The notes: generated by a model not told the origin, from the sequence alone. A stretch of DNA of 53,373 bases from Streptococcus sp. (GCA_003521145.1 DOTL01000069.1:1-53373); one strand, 5' to 3'; counted from the stretch's first letter, positions 34,448 through 43,877 are shown. A program made the numbers and translations.

Positions 34448-35123
34448 GGTCCAAAACCTCCTTAATGGTTTGAATTTTTTCTTCAAGAACTGCACGGTCA
34501 TCCTGATTGGCAAGGGGAATAGACCCCAAGGCAATCTCTAATTTATTAATTTCACGTTGCCATTTGAGCTGGAAAACCTGAGACTGCTCTTTCATAAGAT
34601 GAGGGCCAAAGCGAATCTCCCTCTCTGAAAGGTTCATTTGACCAGCTTCTGCCACTATGATTTCGTAATATTTGCCATTTTCAGTCATAATGGCTTCTGC
34701 AACAATAGTAAAACCATTTTCCATCAACCAGATACGGAGATCATCTTCCCGATTATTTGGTTGCAAAATCAGACGGTCTACGTCCTTAAGTTTGTCCTTT
34801 CCAGCATCAAGAATATCCGCAATAAGACGTCCCCCCATACCACAAATCGTGATAGTTGTAACGGCATCATAAGGCTCAAAGGCAGCTAAGCCATTCGCCA
34901 AGCGCACGTCGATTTTATCATTAAAACCAGAAGCTGAGACATTTGCGAGAGCTGATTCATAAGGACCCTTTACCACTTCGCCAGCAATGGCTGAAGTAAT
35001 CAAGCCCTTTTTAAGTAGATAAATTGGAAGATAGGCATGATCACTTCCTACATCCAAGAGTTTTGCGCCTTTAGGAACGTAGGTTGCTACGTCCTTGAGA
35101 CGTTGAGATAATTGTACGTACAT
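34437..35123 (-). CDS. trmK: tRNA (adenine(22)-N1)-methyltransferase TrmK
   Basis: 228 aa. SAM motif LLDVGSDHAYLPIYLL (about residues 21-36) and the catalytic-type TITICGMGGRLIADIL; the C-terminal coiled-coil domain (KEQSQVFQLKWQREINKLE) binds tRNA. It methylates A22 in some tRNAs. An extended -10 (TGA TATAAT) lies about 35 bases upstream. Confidence 0.92.
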   Translation of the reverse strand: MYVQLSQRLKDVATYVPKGAKLLDVGSDHAYLPIYLLKKGLITSAIAGEVVKGPYESALANVSASGFNDKIDVRLANGLAAFEPYDAVTTITICGMGGRLIADILDAGKDKLKDVDRLILQPNNREDDLRIWLMENGFTIVAEAIMTENGKYYEIIVAEAGQMNLSEREIRFGPHLMKEQSQVFQLKWQREINKLEIALGSIPLANQDDRAVLEEKIQTIKEVLDHVS

Positions 35124-35156
35124 GTTTCATCTTTCTATTTTTTAAGTCTCTTCAAT

Positions 35157-35165
35157 TATATCAAA
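35157..35165 (-). promoter_or_regulatory. trmK extended -10 promoter
   Basis: Minus strand TGA TATAAT following a CCTTTTTT run, about 33 bases before the trmK ATG. The T run may also be the tail of a weak long-loop terminator behind gtrA. Confidence 0.45.
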
Positions 35166-35220
35166 AAAGGAGGTCAGTAAGAAACGCTTTTAACACATTT
35201 CCTAACAACTTCCTTTTTGT

Positions 35221-35661
35221 TTATACTTTTTCGTCCGTAAAGACGAAGAATTTTGAAATAATATAGTTCAATACAATGATAAGGACCTGAGCAAATAGGC
35301 TCTCGATACCATTTACCCATGCCTGACTATGGCCAACAAATTGACCAATAATCTCTGGATAAGTATCTACCAAGAAATAGGCTAATGCCAAATCCAAGAC
35401 CAAGGTCAAAAAGCGAGCACCCACAAACTTAACAAAGCGCGTGACCATACCTGTCTTTTCCTGATTAAAGACAAACATGTCATTTGTAAAAAAGGCAAAG
35501 ATAATGGCAATCGCATTTGCTAAGACCGCTGAAAGTGTTCCTTGTTGGGTAAACTGGAAAATCAAAGTACGACTGACCATGTAGACCAAAGTTGCCAAGA
35601 CACCAAAGAAAAGGTACTTGAAAACTTCGGTAGCCATGAAGACTCTCAGTTTAGCTATCAT
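35221..35661 (-). CDS. GtrA family membrane protein
   Basis: 146 aa with four membrane helices (about residues 12-32, 40-60, 80-100, 118-138). GtrA-like proteins are thought to flip or help transfer undecaprenyl-linked sugars for envelope glycosylation. The first ATG lies 2 bases past glmM, so it is read with it. No partner glycosyltransferase is adjacent here. Confidence 0.82.
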   Translation of the reverse strand: MIAKLRVFMATEVFKYLFFGVLATLVYMVSRTLIFQFTQQGTLSAVLANAIAIIFAFFTNDMFVFNQEKTGMVTRFVKFVGARFLTLVLDLALAYFLVDTYPEIIGQFVGHSQAWVNGIESLFAQVLIIVLNYIISKFFVFTDEKV

Positions 35662-35663
35662 AC

Positions 35664-37016
35664 TTAGTCCAATCCAATTTCTGCACGAACAACATCAGCA
35701 ATCGTATCAACGTAGTAGTTCACTTCATCATCTGTTGGTGCTTCTGCCATAACACGAAGGAGAGGCTCTGTACCACTTGGACGAACCAAGATACGTCCAT
35801 TACCAGCCATCTCAGCTTCCATTATTTCAATGATAGCGGCAATTGCAGGAACGTCCATAGCTTTATCTTTCATGCTATTTTCCACACGGATATTAACCAA
35901 TTTTTGTGGATAGATAGTCACTTCTGAAGCCAATTCAGACAAGCTCTTACCTGTTTCAACCATGACTTTAGTCAATTGGATTGCTGTCAATTGACCATCA
36001 CCAGTTGTGTTGTAATCCATGATAATAACGTGTCCAGACTGTTCACCACCAAGGTTGTAGCCGTTTTTACGCATTTCTTCGACAACGTAACGGTCACCAA
36101 CAGCAGTCACTGCCTTGTTGATGCCTTCACGGTCAAGTGCCTTGTGAAAACCAAGATTTGACATAACTGTCGTTACAATAGTATTTTTAGCCAACTCGCC
36201 TTTTTGTGACAAATGTTTACCGATGATATACATCACCTTGTCACCATCAACAATATCACCATTTTCATCAACAGCGATGAGACGGTCACTATCACCATCG
36301 AAGGCAAGACCAATAGCTGAGCCAGTTTCTTTAACCAAGGCTTGCAACTGCTCTGGGTGTGTCGAACCAACACCAGCATTGATGTTAAGGCCATCAGGTT
36401 GGTCACCAATAACAGCGATTTCTGCGTTCAAATCAAGGAAAATGTTACGTGCAGATACCGTAGCCGCACCATTAGCTGCATCCAAGGCAACTTTCACGCC
36501 ACCAAGGTCAACACCTGTAGCTACCAAGAATTTTTCGTATTTACGAAGACCCTCTGGATAATCCACAAGTGTTCCAAGTCCTTCAGCTGAAGGGCGTGGA
36601 AGCGTATCTTCTGCAGCATCGAGAAGGGCTTCAATTTCCGCTTCACGCGCATCATCCAATTTAAAACCATCACCACCAAAGAACTTGATACCATTATCAA
36701 GAGCTGGATTATGGCTGGCTGAAATCATAACACCAGCGCTTGCATTTTCTGTACGGACCAAGTATGAGACACCAGGTGTTGCAAGTACTCCAAGTTTGTA
36801 GACTTCAATACCCACTGAGAGCAAACCTGCTACCAAGGCAGATTCCAACATCTCACCAGATATACGTGTATCACGTGCCACAAAAACTTTAGGACGGCCA
36901 ATCTCATGTTGGCTAAGCACATAACCACCAAAACGACCTAATTTAAAGGCCAATTCTGGCGTAAGTTCAACGTTTGCTTCTCCACGAACACCGTCTGTTC
37001 CAAAATATTTACCCAT
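35664..37016 (-). CDS. glmM: Phosphoglucosamine mutase
   Basis: 450 aa from ATG 37016 (MGKYFGTDGVRG, the standard start). It converts glucosamine-6-phosphate to the 1-phosphate for UDP-GlcNAc. The phosphoserine loop ISASHNP holds Ser101; metal loop AFDGDSDR and sugar loop GGEQSGH are intact. The only good Shine-Dalgarno (AAGGAGGA, 37046-37053) lies about 30 bases before the ATG, with a hairpin between them. It forms the conserved cdaA-cdaR-glmM group; GlmM can inhibit CdaA in related bacteria. Confidence 0.97.
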   Translation of the reverse strand: MGKYFGTDGVRGEANVELTPELAFKLGRFGGYVLSQHEIGRPKVFVARDTRISGEMLESALVAGLLSVGIEVYKLGVLATPGVSYLVRTENASAGVMISASHNPALDNGIKFFGGDGFKLDDAREAEIEALLDAAEDTLPRPSAEGLGTLVDYPEGLRKYEKFLVATGVDLGGVKVALDAANGAATVSARNIFLDLNAEIAVIGDQPDGLNINAGVGSTHPEQLQALVKETGSAIGLAFDGDSDRLIAVDENGDIVDGDKVMYIIGKHLSQKGELAKNTIVTTVMSNLGFHKALDREGINKAVTAVGDRYVVEEMRKNGYNLGGEQSGHVIIMDYNTTGDGQLTAIQLTKVMVETGKSLSELASEVTIYPQKLVNIRVENSMKDKAMDVPAIAAIIEIMEAEMAGNGRILVRPSGTEPLLRVMAEAPTDDEVNYYVDTIADVVRAEIGLD

Positions 37017-37026
37017 AATTTTATTA

Positions 37027-37053
37027 TTAGTGCTTGAGCACCAAATCCTCCTT
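37027..37053 (-). promoter_or_regulatory. Distant Shine-Dalgarno and spacer hairpin of glmM
   Basis: AAGGAGGA (37046-37053) is followed by TTGGTGCTCAAGCACTAA, able to form a 7-base-pair hairpin (37027-37044), then about 10 bases, then ATG. Folding would shorten the effective spacing from about 30 to about 11 bases. Confidence 0.5.
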
Positions 37054-37151
37054 AAACTGTGATGCTGTTTAGCAAGAGTCAATCTAGTGAAATCTATCTA
37101 TATAAGATTTCGCCAATATTTTCAACCCTTGATTTTAAACATTTTTAATTG

Positions 37152-37219
37152 GTTACATTTTTATGAGATTAGTCCCTCTCAATCCCATCCATTATACATG
37201 AATTTAGGAAAAATGTAAC
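37152..37219 (-). promoter_or_regulatory. Candidate glmM promoter inside an inverted repeat
   Basis: Minus strand -35 TTACAT (37213-37218), 16 bases, -10 TATAAT (37191-37196). Perfect 11-base arms GTTACATTTTT at 37152-37162 and AAAAATGTAAC at 37209-37219 flank it; the right arm covers the -35. Confidence 0.4.
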
Positions 37220-37223
37220 TCCC

Positions 37224-38189
37224 CTATTTTTGCGTGACTTTTAAGTTAACCTTAACAGTGCCAGGCTGAACCGTAACACCTTCTGACCTAAGGTCTATTG
37301 TTTTTGATGTGTCCTTAGTCACTTGGCTAATGTCCACAGGAACTGTGATGCTATCAATCTTATCCATGGCTTCTTGACTACCAACGATAGTCACATCCTC
37401 ACGATCAAAGCTATAGCTGATGCTAGACACATTGCTAGCCTTATCTCCAGTCAGTTCGACCTTAACAGGAACAGATTTGCTTAATTTTCGTAAACTAATC
37501 TTGGCATGCACCTTAGCTGGTGAGATTGAACTTGCTAGAACTGTTCCATTTGCCGAAACGGCTTGAAGGACCAAGTTCCCATCATAATCTTCAGACAGGT
37601 TGGAATCTCCTTCCAATACTGCTTGAACATGATCAATCTGGTCAATGATATCTTCACTCGACGTCACCTCTACCTTGGTTTCATCCAGTCTAACTTTTTT
37701 AACTTCATAGCCATTTACCAACTTATCTGATGTGATATTAGCTACAACATCAAAGGTCTTGCTGGCTTTTTTACCAATAGTTGCTGTCAAGGTTGATGGC
37801 GATACTTGCGCCGACATTCCGGCTGGAAGATCCTTAACCTGAATAGGTACTCGACTGGTTCCTTGACTCAGATTTGACAAATCAGCAACTAATTTAAAGT
37901 GACGCGTATCACTACTCGTTTCAGTTGTTAAAGCCAGCTGTGTTGTCGCCGTCAAATAGACTTCGGCATCATAGGAATAACCACTAATAAAGTACTTATC
38001 ACTATCATATTTAATATCCACAGGAACCGACTCAACGTTTTTTGTAAAGGTATTAGATACACTTGAACTATTATTTTTATTTTGTGAGTTCCCCGACCAG
38101 GCTGTAAAAAAAAGTACCACAGCAAAGAAGAGTGCAACTAACATCTGCCATAAACGATCGTTTTTAAAGAAATTTACAAAACGCTTCAT
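37224..38189 (-). CDS. cdaR: CdaR, YbbR-domain regulator of CdaA
   Basis: 321 aa. One N-terminal membrane helix (about residues 13-32) and an extracellular region with three YbbR repeats. It binds and tunes the diadenylate cyclase CdaA at the membrane. Its ATG overlaps the cdaA stop codon (ATGA), so the two are made together. Length is typical for streptococci. Confidence 0.92.
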   Translation of the reverse strand: MKRFVNFFKNDRLWQMLVALFFAVVLFFTAWSGNSQNKNNSSSVSNTFTKNVESVPVDIKYDSDKYFISGYSYDAEVYLTATTQLALTTETSSDTRHFKLVADLSNLSQGTSRVPIQVKDLPAGMSAQVSPSTLTATIGKKASKTFDVVANITSDKLVNGYEVKKVRLDETKVEVTSSEDIIDQIDHVQAVLEGDSNLSEDYDGNLVLQAVSANGTVLASSISPAKVHAKISLRKLSKSVPVKVELTGDKASNVSSISYSFDREDVTIVGSQEAMDKIDSITVPVDISQVTKDTSKTIDLRSEGVTVQPGTVKVNLKVTQK

Positions 38190-39037
38190 TTTTTGCTACC
38201 TCCCATCCAACGTTGGAAGAATGACTGACGTGGTTCTTGTTCTTTCAACAAGATAAGACTCAACTCTTGTTCAAATTCTTGAACCGAGAGATCATGGATG
38301 AAATTTCTCTTGTAAGCAATGGAAATCGCCCCAGTCTCCTCTGATACAACAAAGGTAAGCGCATCTGTTTGTTCTGAAAGACCAATGGCAGCTCTATGTC
38401 TAGTCCCAAACTCTTTGGAAATCTTATTAGATTCCGTCAATGGCAGATAAGAACAAGCCGTCGCAACCTTGTTATCTCTGATGATAACTGCCCCATCATG
38501 AAGCGGTGTATTTGGAATGAAAATATTAATTAATAGTTCCCCAGTCACCACCGCATCAAGTGGAATCCCAGTCGCAATCTGCTCTTGTAAGATCTGACTC
38601 TGTTCAATAGAAACCAAGGCCCCAATCTTACGAGGAGCCATGTACTTAACAGCTTTAACGTAGGCTTGAACCAACTTCTCGTCTGAGCTAACCTCTTTAT
38701 TTTGCAAAAAATGCTGAGGCGTCCGTCCAAAGGTTTCCAGTGCAGAACGAAGCTCTGGCGCAAAGATCACAACCGCCGCAATGGCTCCGTAGTTGATGAC
38801 CTGATTCATCAAATAAGAAATCGTTGTGAAGCCTATAAAATCAGAAATCAGTTTGACTAAAATAAATAAGACAACCCCTTGAACAAGGGTCATAATTTTT
38901 GTCCCTCGTAGGGCCCTAATAAAGCGATAAATTAAAAAAACAACAATCAATATGTCCAAACTATTGACGATAACTTTCAGCGGACTATCGAAGAGTGACC
39001 GCCAAAAATCAATATCAGTGGACGAAAGTATTCCCAT
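38186..39037 (-). CDS. cdaA: Diadenylate cyclase CdaA
   Basis: 283 aa from the ATG at 39037; a GTG three codons upstream is possible. Makes the second messenger c-di-AMP from two ATP, controlling potassium and osmolyte uptake and wall stability. Three N-terminal membrane helices (to about residue 95) lead to the DAC domain with the catalytic PLHDGAVI and RHRAAIG motifs. An extended -10 TGG TATAAT lies at 39075-39080. Confidence 0.95.
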   Translation of the reverse strand: MGILSSTDIDFWRSLFDSPLKVIVNSLDILIVVFLIYRFIRALRGTKIMTLVQGVVLFILVKLISDFIGFTTISYLMNQVINYGAIAAVVIFAPELRSALETFGRTPQHFLQNKEVSSDEKLVQAYVKAVKYMAPRKIGALVSIEQSQILQEQIATGIPLDAVVTGELLINIFIPNTPLHDGAVIIRDNKVATACSYLPLTESNKISKEFGTRHRAAIGLSEQTDALTFVVSEETGAISIAYKRNFIHDLSVQEFEQELSLILLKEQEPRQSFFQRWMGGSKK

Positions 39038-39074
39038 ACATATCACACTTTCTTTTAATTTTTAAACAGTTTCT

Positions 39075-39083
39075 ATTATACCA
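39075..39083 (-). promoter_or_regulatory. cdaA extended -10 promoter
   Basis: Minus strand TGG TATAAT (hexamer 39075-39080), about 37 bases before the cdaA ATG and divergent from murT. Confidence 0.55.
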
Positions 39084-39123
39084 CGAATTCTAACTATTTT
39101 GAGACTACAATCACTACTTTTTG

Positions 39124-39138
39124 TGATAAAATAAATTC
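39124..39138 (+). promoter_or_regulatory. murT extended -10, leaderless arrangement
   Basis: TGA TAAAAT (hexamer 39127-39132), then six bases, then ATG at 39139. The predicted transcription start is the A of the ATG; no Shine-Dalgarno is present before this ATG or the next in-frame one at 39145. Confidence 0.5.
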
Positions 39139-40482
39139 ATGACTATGAAAACTACCATGGGAATTCTGGCGGGTAAAGCTAGCCATTTCGTCCTTTCAAA
39201 ATTGGGACGTGGCTCAACCCTGCCTGGAAAAATCGCCCTTAAATTTGACAAAGATATTTTAGACACTTTAGCCAAGGATTACGAGATTGTCGTCGTCACT
39301 GGGACCAATGGTAAGACTCTGACAACAGCTTTAACAGCAGGAATACTTAAAGAAGCTTTTGGTGAGATTGTGACCAACCCCAGTGGGGCCAACATGATCA
39401 CAGGAATCACTTCTACTTTCCTAACAGCTAAAAAAGCCAAGTCTGGTAAGAAAATTGCTGTCTTGGAAATTGACGAGGCCAGCCTTCCAAAAATCACTGA
39501 ATACATCACTCCAAGTCTTTTTGTCTTCACAAATATTTTCCGTGACCAAATGGACCGCTATGGTGAAATCTATACTACTTATCAGATGATTTTAGATGGT
39601 GCTGCTAAGGCACCTGAGGCTACTATTTTGGCTAATGGAGACAGTCCTCTCTTTAATTCTAAAGAGGTAGTCAATCCCGTACGTTTCTACGGTTTTGACA
39701 CTGAAAAACACGCTCCAAAGCTGGCACATTATAATACTGAAGGTATTGTCTGCCCTAAATGTGAAAGTATTCTTCAGTATCGTCTCAATACTTATGCTAA
39801 CCTGGGAGATTATGTGTGCCTCAACTGCGACTTCCATCGTCCAGAATTAGATTATAAGCTAACAGAGTTGACTAAAATCACTAATACTACTTCTGAATTT
39901 GTCATTGATGGACAAGATTACAAGATTAATGTCGGTGGTCTTTATAACATCTACAATGCCCTTGCTGCCGTCTCTGTCGCTGAATTCTTTGGAGTGGCTC
40001 CAGAGCAAATCAAAGCTGGTTTTGATAAGAGTCGTGCTGTCTTTGGACGCCAAGAAACCTTTAAGATTGGTGACAAATCATGTACTCTCGTACTAATTAA
40101 GAATCCAGTAGGAGCCAGTCAAGCTCTCGATATGATTAAACTTGCAGATTATCCGTTTAGCTTGTCAGTGCTTCTTAACGCCAATTATGCTGATGGTATT
40201 GATACCAGCTGGATTTGGGATGCCAACTTTGAAAGCATTCTCGAGATGGATATCCCTGAGATTAACACTGGTGGTGTCCGTCACTCTGAAATTGCCCGCC
40301 GTCTTCGTGTGACTGGCTACCCAGAGGAAAAGATTACGCAAGCAGAAAAACTTGAAGATATTATGGCCTTGATTGAAAAACAAGATTGCGATCATGCCTA
40401 TATCTTAGCAACCTATACTGCCATGCTTGAATTCCGTGATATTCTTGCTCAACGTCATGCTGTCGGAAAGGAGATGAACTAA
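39139..40482 (+). CDS. murT: Lipid II isoglutaminyl synthase, MurT subunit
   Basis: 447 aa. With GatD it amidates D-Glu of lipid II to D-isoglutamine, needed for crosslinking. Mur-ligase ATP motif VTGTNGKTLTTA (about residues 53-64), DEASLP, four cysteines in CPKC and CLNC making a zinc ribbon (about 201-227), and the catalytic-type DTSWIWD near 349-355. Homology begins at about MKTTMGILAG, so either of the first two ATGs could be the start. On plus, divergent from cdaA, and one base of overlap with gatD. Confidence 0.95.
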   Translation: MTMKTTMGILAGKASHFVLSKLGRGSTLPGKIALKFDKDILDTLAKDYEIVVVTGTNGKTLTTALTAGILKEAFGEIVTNPSGANMITGITSTFLTAKKAKSGKKIAVLEIDEASLPKITEYITPSLFVFTNIFRDQMDRYGEIYTTYQMILDGAAKAPEATILANGDSPLFNSKEVVNPVRFYGFDTEKHAPKLAHYNTEGIVCPKCESILQYRLNTYANLGDYVCLNCDFHRPELDYKLTELTKITNTTSEFVIDGQDYKINVGGLYNIYNALAAVSVAEFFGVAPEQIKAGFDKSRAVFGRQETFKIGDKSCTLVLIKNPVGASQALDMIKLADYPFSLSVLLNANYADGIDTSWIWDANFESILEMDIPEINTGGVRHSEIARRLRVTGYPEEKITQAEKLEDIMALIEKQDCDHAYILATYTAMLEFRDILAQRHAVGKEMN

Positions 40483-41270
40483 TGACTTTTACTTCACTCA
40501 AATCTCCAGAAAATCGTGACTACACCTATGACCTAAATGTTTCCCACCTTTATGGTAATCTACTCAATACCTACGGTGACAACGGTAATGTCCTTATGAT
40601 AAAATACGTGGGTGAAAAACTTGGTGCTAAGATGACATTCGACATCGTTTCAGTTGGTGATGACTTCGACAAGGACCACTACGACATGGTCTTCTTTGGA
40701 GGTGGTCAAGACTACGAACAATCTATCGTTGCCAAAGATCTCCCATCTAAACGTGATGCCATCGGTCAATTCATCCAAGATAATAAAGTGATTCTAGCCA
40801 TCTGTGGTGGTTTCCAACTCCTTGGACAATATTACATCCAGGCTAACGGTGTCCGCATTGATGGTATCGGTGTCATGGGCCACTACACCCTTAATCAAGA
40901 AAATAACCGTTACATTGGTGATATCAAAATCCATAACGAAGAGTTCGATGAAACTTACTATGGTTTTGAAAATCACCAAGGGCGCACCTTCCTTTCTGAT
41001 GATGAAAAACCACTTGGCAAAGTGGTCTACGGTAATGGTAATAACAAGGAAGATGGTACTGAAGGTGTCCACTATAAAAATGTTTATGGTAGCTACTTCC
41101 ATGGACCAATTCTTTCTCGTAATGCCAACCTGGCCTACCGTTTGGTCACTACTGCCCTTCATAACAAATATGGCCAAGACATTAAATTGCCAAGTTACAA
41201 TGACATTCTCTCAAGCGAAGTCGCTGAAGAATACGCAGATACTAAATCAAAAGCAGAATTTGAAAAATAA
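40482..41270 (+). CDS. gatD: Lipid II isoglutaminyl synthase, glutamine amidotransferase subunit GatD
   Basis: 262 aa. Class I glutaminase (CobB/CobQ-like) that supplies ammonia to MurT. The nucleophile is Cys108 in AICGGFQLLG and the catalytic His lies in YGSYFHGPIL (about residue 209). It starts within the murT stop codon (TAATG), guaranteeing paired synthesis. Followed by a strong bidirectional terminator. Confidence 0.95.
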   Translation: MTFTSLKSPENRDYTYDLNVSHLYGNLLNTYGDNGNVLMIKYVGEKLGAKMTFDIVSVGDDFDKDHYDMVFFGGGQDYEQSIVAKDLPSKRDAIGQFIQDNKVILAICGGFQLLGQYYIQANGVRIDGIGVMGHYTLNQENNRYIGDIKIHNEEFDETYYGFENHQGRTFLSDDEKPLGKVVYGNGNNKEDGTEGVHYKNVYGSYFHGPILSRNANLAYRLVTTALHNKYGQDIKLPSYNDILSSEVAEEYADTKSKAEFEK

Positions 41271-41283
41271 TTCTCTTACACAG

Positions 41284-41314
41284 AAAAAAGTGAACCTTTG
41301 TGGTTCACTTTTTT
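41284..41314. terminator. Bidirectional terminator between gatD and mprF
   Basis: Perfect stem AAAAAAGTGAACC/GGTTCACTTTTTT, 5-base loop; T tails on both strands serve gatD on plus and mprF on minus. Confidence 0.9.
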
Positions 41315-41321
41315 GTCATAT

Positions 41322-43877
41322 TTACTTCCAAAGACGTCTTTTCTTCAATCTGTCTTCAATTTTTCGATTATCAATCCTTAAAATGGCAATCATATCAAAC
41401 AAGAGCCAAGTTCGTTTAGGATAAACAATGTATTTTGGAGACCATATTGGAGAGAACTTCTCTTTATAACGTTGGAGCCCACTAAAAGAGTAAAAACGCT
41501 GCGCAAAGACATAGACTAAATTAGCAACCTTCTCTTCCAAGAAACTATCTTCTTCAGTACCCACATTCGCGAGTGGAGCCATTCCCATATCAAAGTACTG
41601 CTTTCCTTCTGCTTGGAAGTACTGGAAGAGTTTCACAAAGAGATAATCCATGGTGCCTTCAGGTGCCTTTTCAAAGTCATAACGCATAAGGTCAATCGTT
41701 GCCACCCGTTTATTTTTGGTTGGCATGATGTTTGCAAAGGCTACAATTTCTCCATCCTCACTCTCCACAATAGCAATCGGTGCCTGCTGCAGATAAGCTT
41801 CATCAAAGAAACCAAGAGAGAAGCCCTTCTCCTTACGACCGTTAAGCCAAATATCTGAGACAGCCTTCATTTCTTGCATCTGAGTCTCTGAAAATGGAGG
41901 ATAAAGTAACTTAAACTGGAAACCTGCTTTTTCGACACGATTGGTTGGCTTACGGAACTTCTTACCATGCTTACCATCAATAGAAAATGTCGTCAAATCA
42001 ACCATGGCATTTTCCCCAAATTTCATAAAATCAAAGCCATAATCATGAAGCATCAGGGTAATACTCTCATCTGCCTCATAAAACAAGGCTTGTAAATTCC
42101 AATCTGATAAGGTCTTCAAGAAAGATTCCCAAGCTGCTCGGTAATAGTTTTCATTACCTATCGGATTTCCCATAAGCACACACTTGTTACTGGTTTGTGC
42201 AAATTGGAAAACCACCTGGTCTTGTCCATCAACACGATACCAAAAGAGGCGTTTATCATGTAAATAAGCCAGAGCACTTTCTGATGCACCTCCATATTTC
42301 TCAAGAAGAGCTGTGAAGCGTTCATCATCCATGCCTTGACCAAAAGGCCTGCGGGGTTCCAAAATTCTCAAGACTACCCAAACTATGGTTGCAATAATAA
42401 CTGATGCCAGTAAAATATCAAACCAAATATGAACAAAATGTCCAAGAACATCCCGGTTCTTAGGTGGCAACAAATGAGACCAAAAACCACTGCCACCCAA
42501 AACGAGAAGAACCAGAATCGTAAAGGCTAGGAAAAGGAAATCCTTGGTTTTGTCTTCCCAACTATAAATAAAGTAACGATGATGCAACCTCTTTCTGATG
42601 ATCAACATAAGCACCAAAGAGAGTACAATTAGGAAAGACATGGCCCATGAAATACCATTAAGATTGACATAAATCAAGGCTAAGACAAAGGTTATCAAGG
42701 AGGCAACAATAGCACCCTTAACCCTACGTCTAATGAGACGAGCCATGAAAACAAATAGGGTTCCAAATAGGATACTTGGGAATTGCCAAATTAACTGCTC
42801 CTGAATAGGATCAAAACGGCTAATAAAGTAGACATTAGCCAAGCGTTCAGGGATTAAGGCAGACAAAATCAAGAAAATCCCTAAAAAACGTAGCAAATAT
42901 ACGAGAAAACGGTGGAGGCTTCCACCAAATACTCGTGAAGAAAGTTTGAAGTATTTCTCGTTGATACGTCCTCCCATGTGTTTGAAAAAGAAGACAACAC
43001 CAAGGAAAAAGGGAATAACGTAGTAAGTTAAACGAAAGAGCAAGAGCAGACTAACCGCAAGAGCATTGCTAACCCCCATAGAGGTCAGACCGGTAATCAC
43101 AATCAAATCGAAACTACCAATCCCACCCGGAATCATAGAGAAGATACCAATAATTACCGCTAGTAAATAAAGGGGAATCAGATTATAAAGTGGAACATGT
43201 AAGCCCATTAAATAAGCCACACTGACAAAGCTCCCCAGGGCTGTTCCCCATTCAGCTGTCGAAGCTAAAAGAAGACTTAGCATCGTTTTCAACGGTACTT
43301 GACCAAAATAGGTTAACTTTTCACGACTAGAAACAAAGAAAATAAAAGGCAGATAAAGGAAAATACCCAATAATAGTAACCAATATTTTCTTAGGTCTGG
43401 ACTTAGAGGGAAGAACCAAAAGACAGCGAATACCAAACCACTTAAAAGAGATAGGCCCGACATAAAATAAGGCAATAAACGAGAAAGTGCCTTAACACCC
43501 GTCTTTTCCTGCCCATCCTCAGAATAAAAGGAATATCGCAGTCCCACATCGACCAAACCAGCAAAACCAGCCAAGTTATTAATGGTATTGACAGCCCAAC
43601 TTGTTTCTAAGATATAGGATTTGGAATAATCCGTTTCTAGCTCCTTATTCAGTATGATGTCATAAAAGAGCATGGGGGAGACAGCGGCTAGTCCAATGAC
43701 AGCCATCAAAACAAGATGCCAAATAGACAGACCGGCCAGAGCTGACTCCAGCGACTCTAAAGTGATGGTCCGTTTTAGGCGAACCAATTCTATGACGACA
43801 AGAACCGTAATCGAGATAAAGAAGATGGATTTAACGGCTGCTTTTAAAGGTTGAAGTCTCTCTAAAAGACGCTTCAT
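41322..43877 (-). CDS. mprF: MprF-type phosphatidylglycerol aminoacyltransferase/flippase
   Basis: 851 aa, full length. The N-terminal half has about 13 membrane helices with the flippase-type IPGGIGSFDLIVITGL block; the C-terminal cytosolic DUF2156 domain (about 540-850) transfers an amino acid from aminoacyl-tRNA to phosphatidylglycerol. This lowers surface charge and gives resistance to cationic peptides. Whether lysine, alanine or another residue is used cannot be read. The start overlaps the stop of the upstream hydrolase (ATGA). Confidence 0.9.
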   Translation of the reverse strand: MKRLLERLQPLKAAVKSIFFISITVLVVIELVRLKRTITLESLESALAGLSIWHLVLMAVIGLAAVSPMLFYDIILNKELETDYSKSYILETSWAVNTINNLAGFAGLVDVGLRYSFYSEDGQEKTGVKALSRLLPYFMSGLSLLSGLVFAVFWFFPLSPDLRKYWLLLLGIFLYLPFIFFVSSREKLTYFGQVPLKTMLSLLLASTAEWGTALGSFVSVAYLMGLHVPLYNLIPLYLLAVIIGIFSMIPGGIGSFDLIVITGLTSMGVSNALAVSLLLLFRLTYYVIPFFLGVVFFFKHMGGRINEKYFKLSSRVFGGSLHRFLVYLLRFLGIFLILSALIPERLANVYFISRFDPIQEQLIWQFPSILFGTLFVFMARLIRRRVKGAIVASLITFVLALIYVNLNGISWAMSFLIVLSLVLMLIIRKRLHHRYFIYSWEDKTKDFLFLAFTILVLLVLGGSGFWSHLLPPKNRDVLGHFVHIWFDILLASVIIATIVWVVLRILEPRRPFGQGMDDERFTALLEKYGGASESALAYLHDKRLFWYRVDGQDQVVFQFAQTSNKCVLMGNPIGNENYYRAAWESFLKTLSDWNLQALFYEADESITLMLHDYGFDFMKFGENAMVDLTTFSIDGKHGKKFRKPTNRVEKAGFQFKLLYPPFSETQMQEMKAVSDIWLNGRKEKGFSLGFFDEAYLQQAPIAIVESEDGEIVAFANIMPTKNKRVATIDLMRYDFEKAPEGTMDYLFVKLFQYFQAEGKQYFDMGMAPLANVGTEEDSFLEEKVANLVYVFAQRFYSFSGLQRYKEKFSPIWSPKYIVYPKRTWLLFDMIAILRIDNRKIEDRLKKRRLWK

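Noticed and set aside
40804..41424. A long plus-strand frame of 206 codons overlapping gatD
   Set aside because: It is out of frame inside gatD, lacks a ribosome site and reads as low-complexity Met/Val/Thr-rich sequence; gatD has all catalytic residues.
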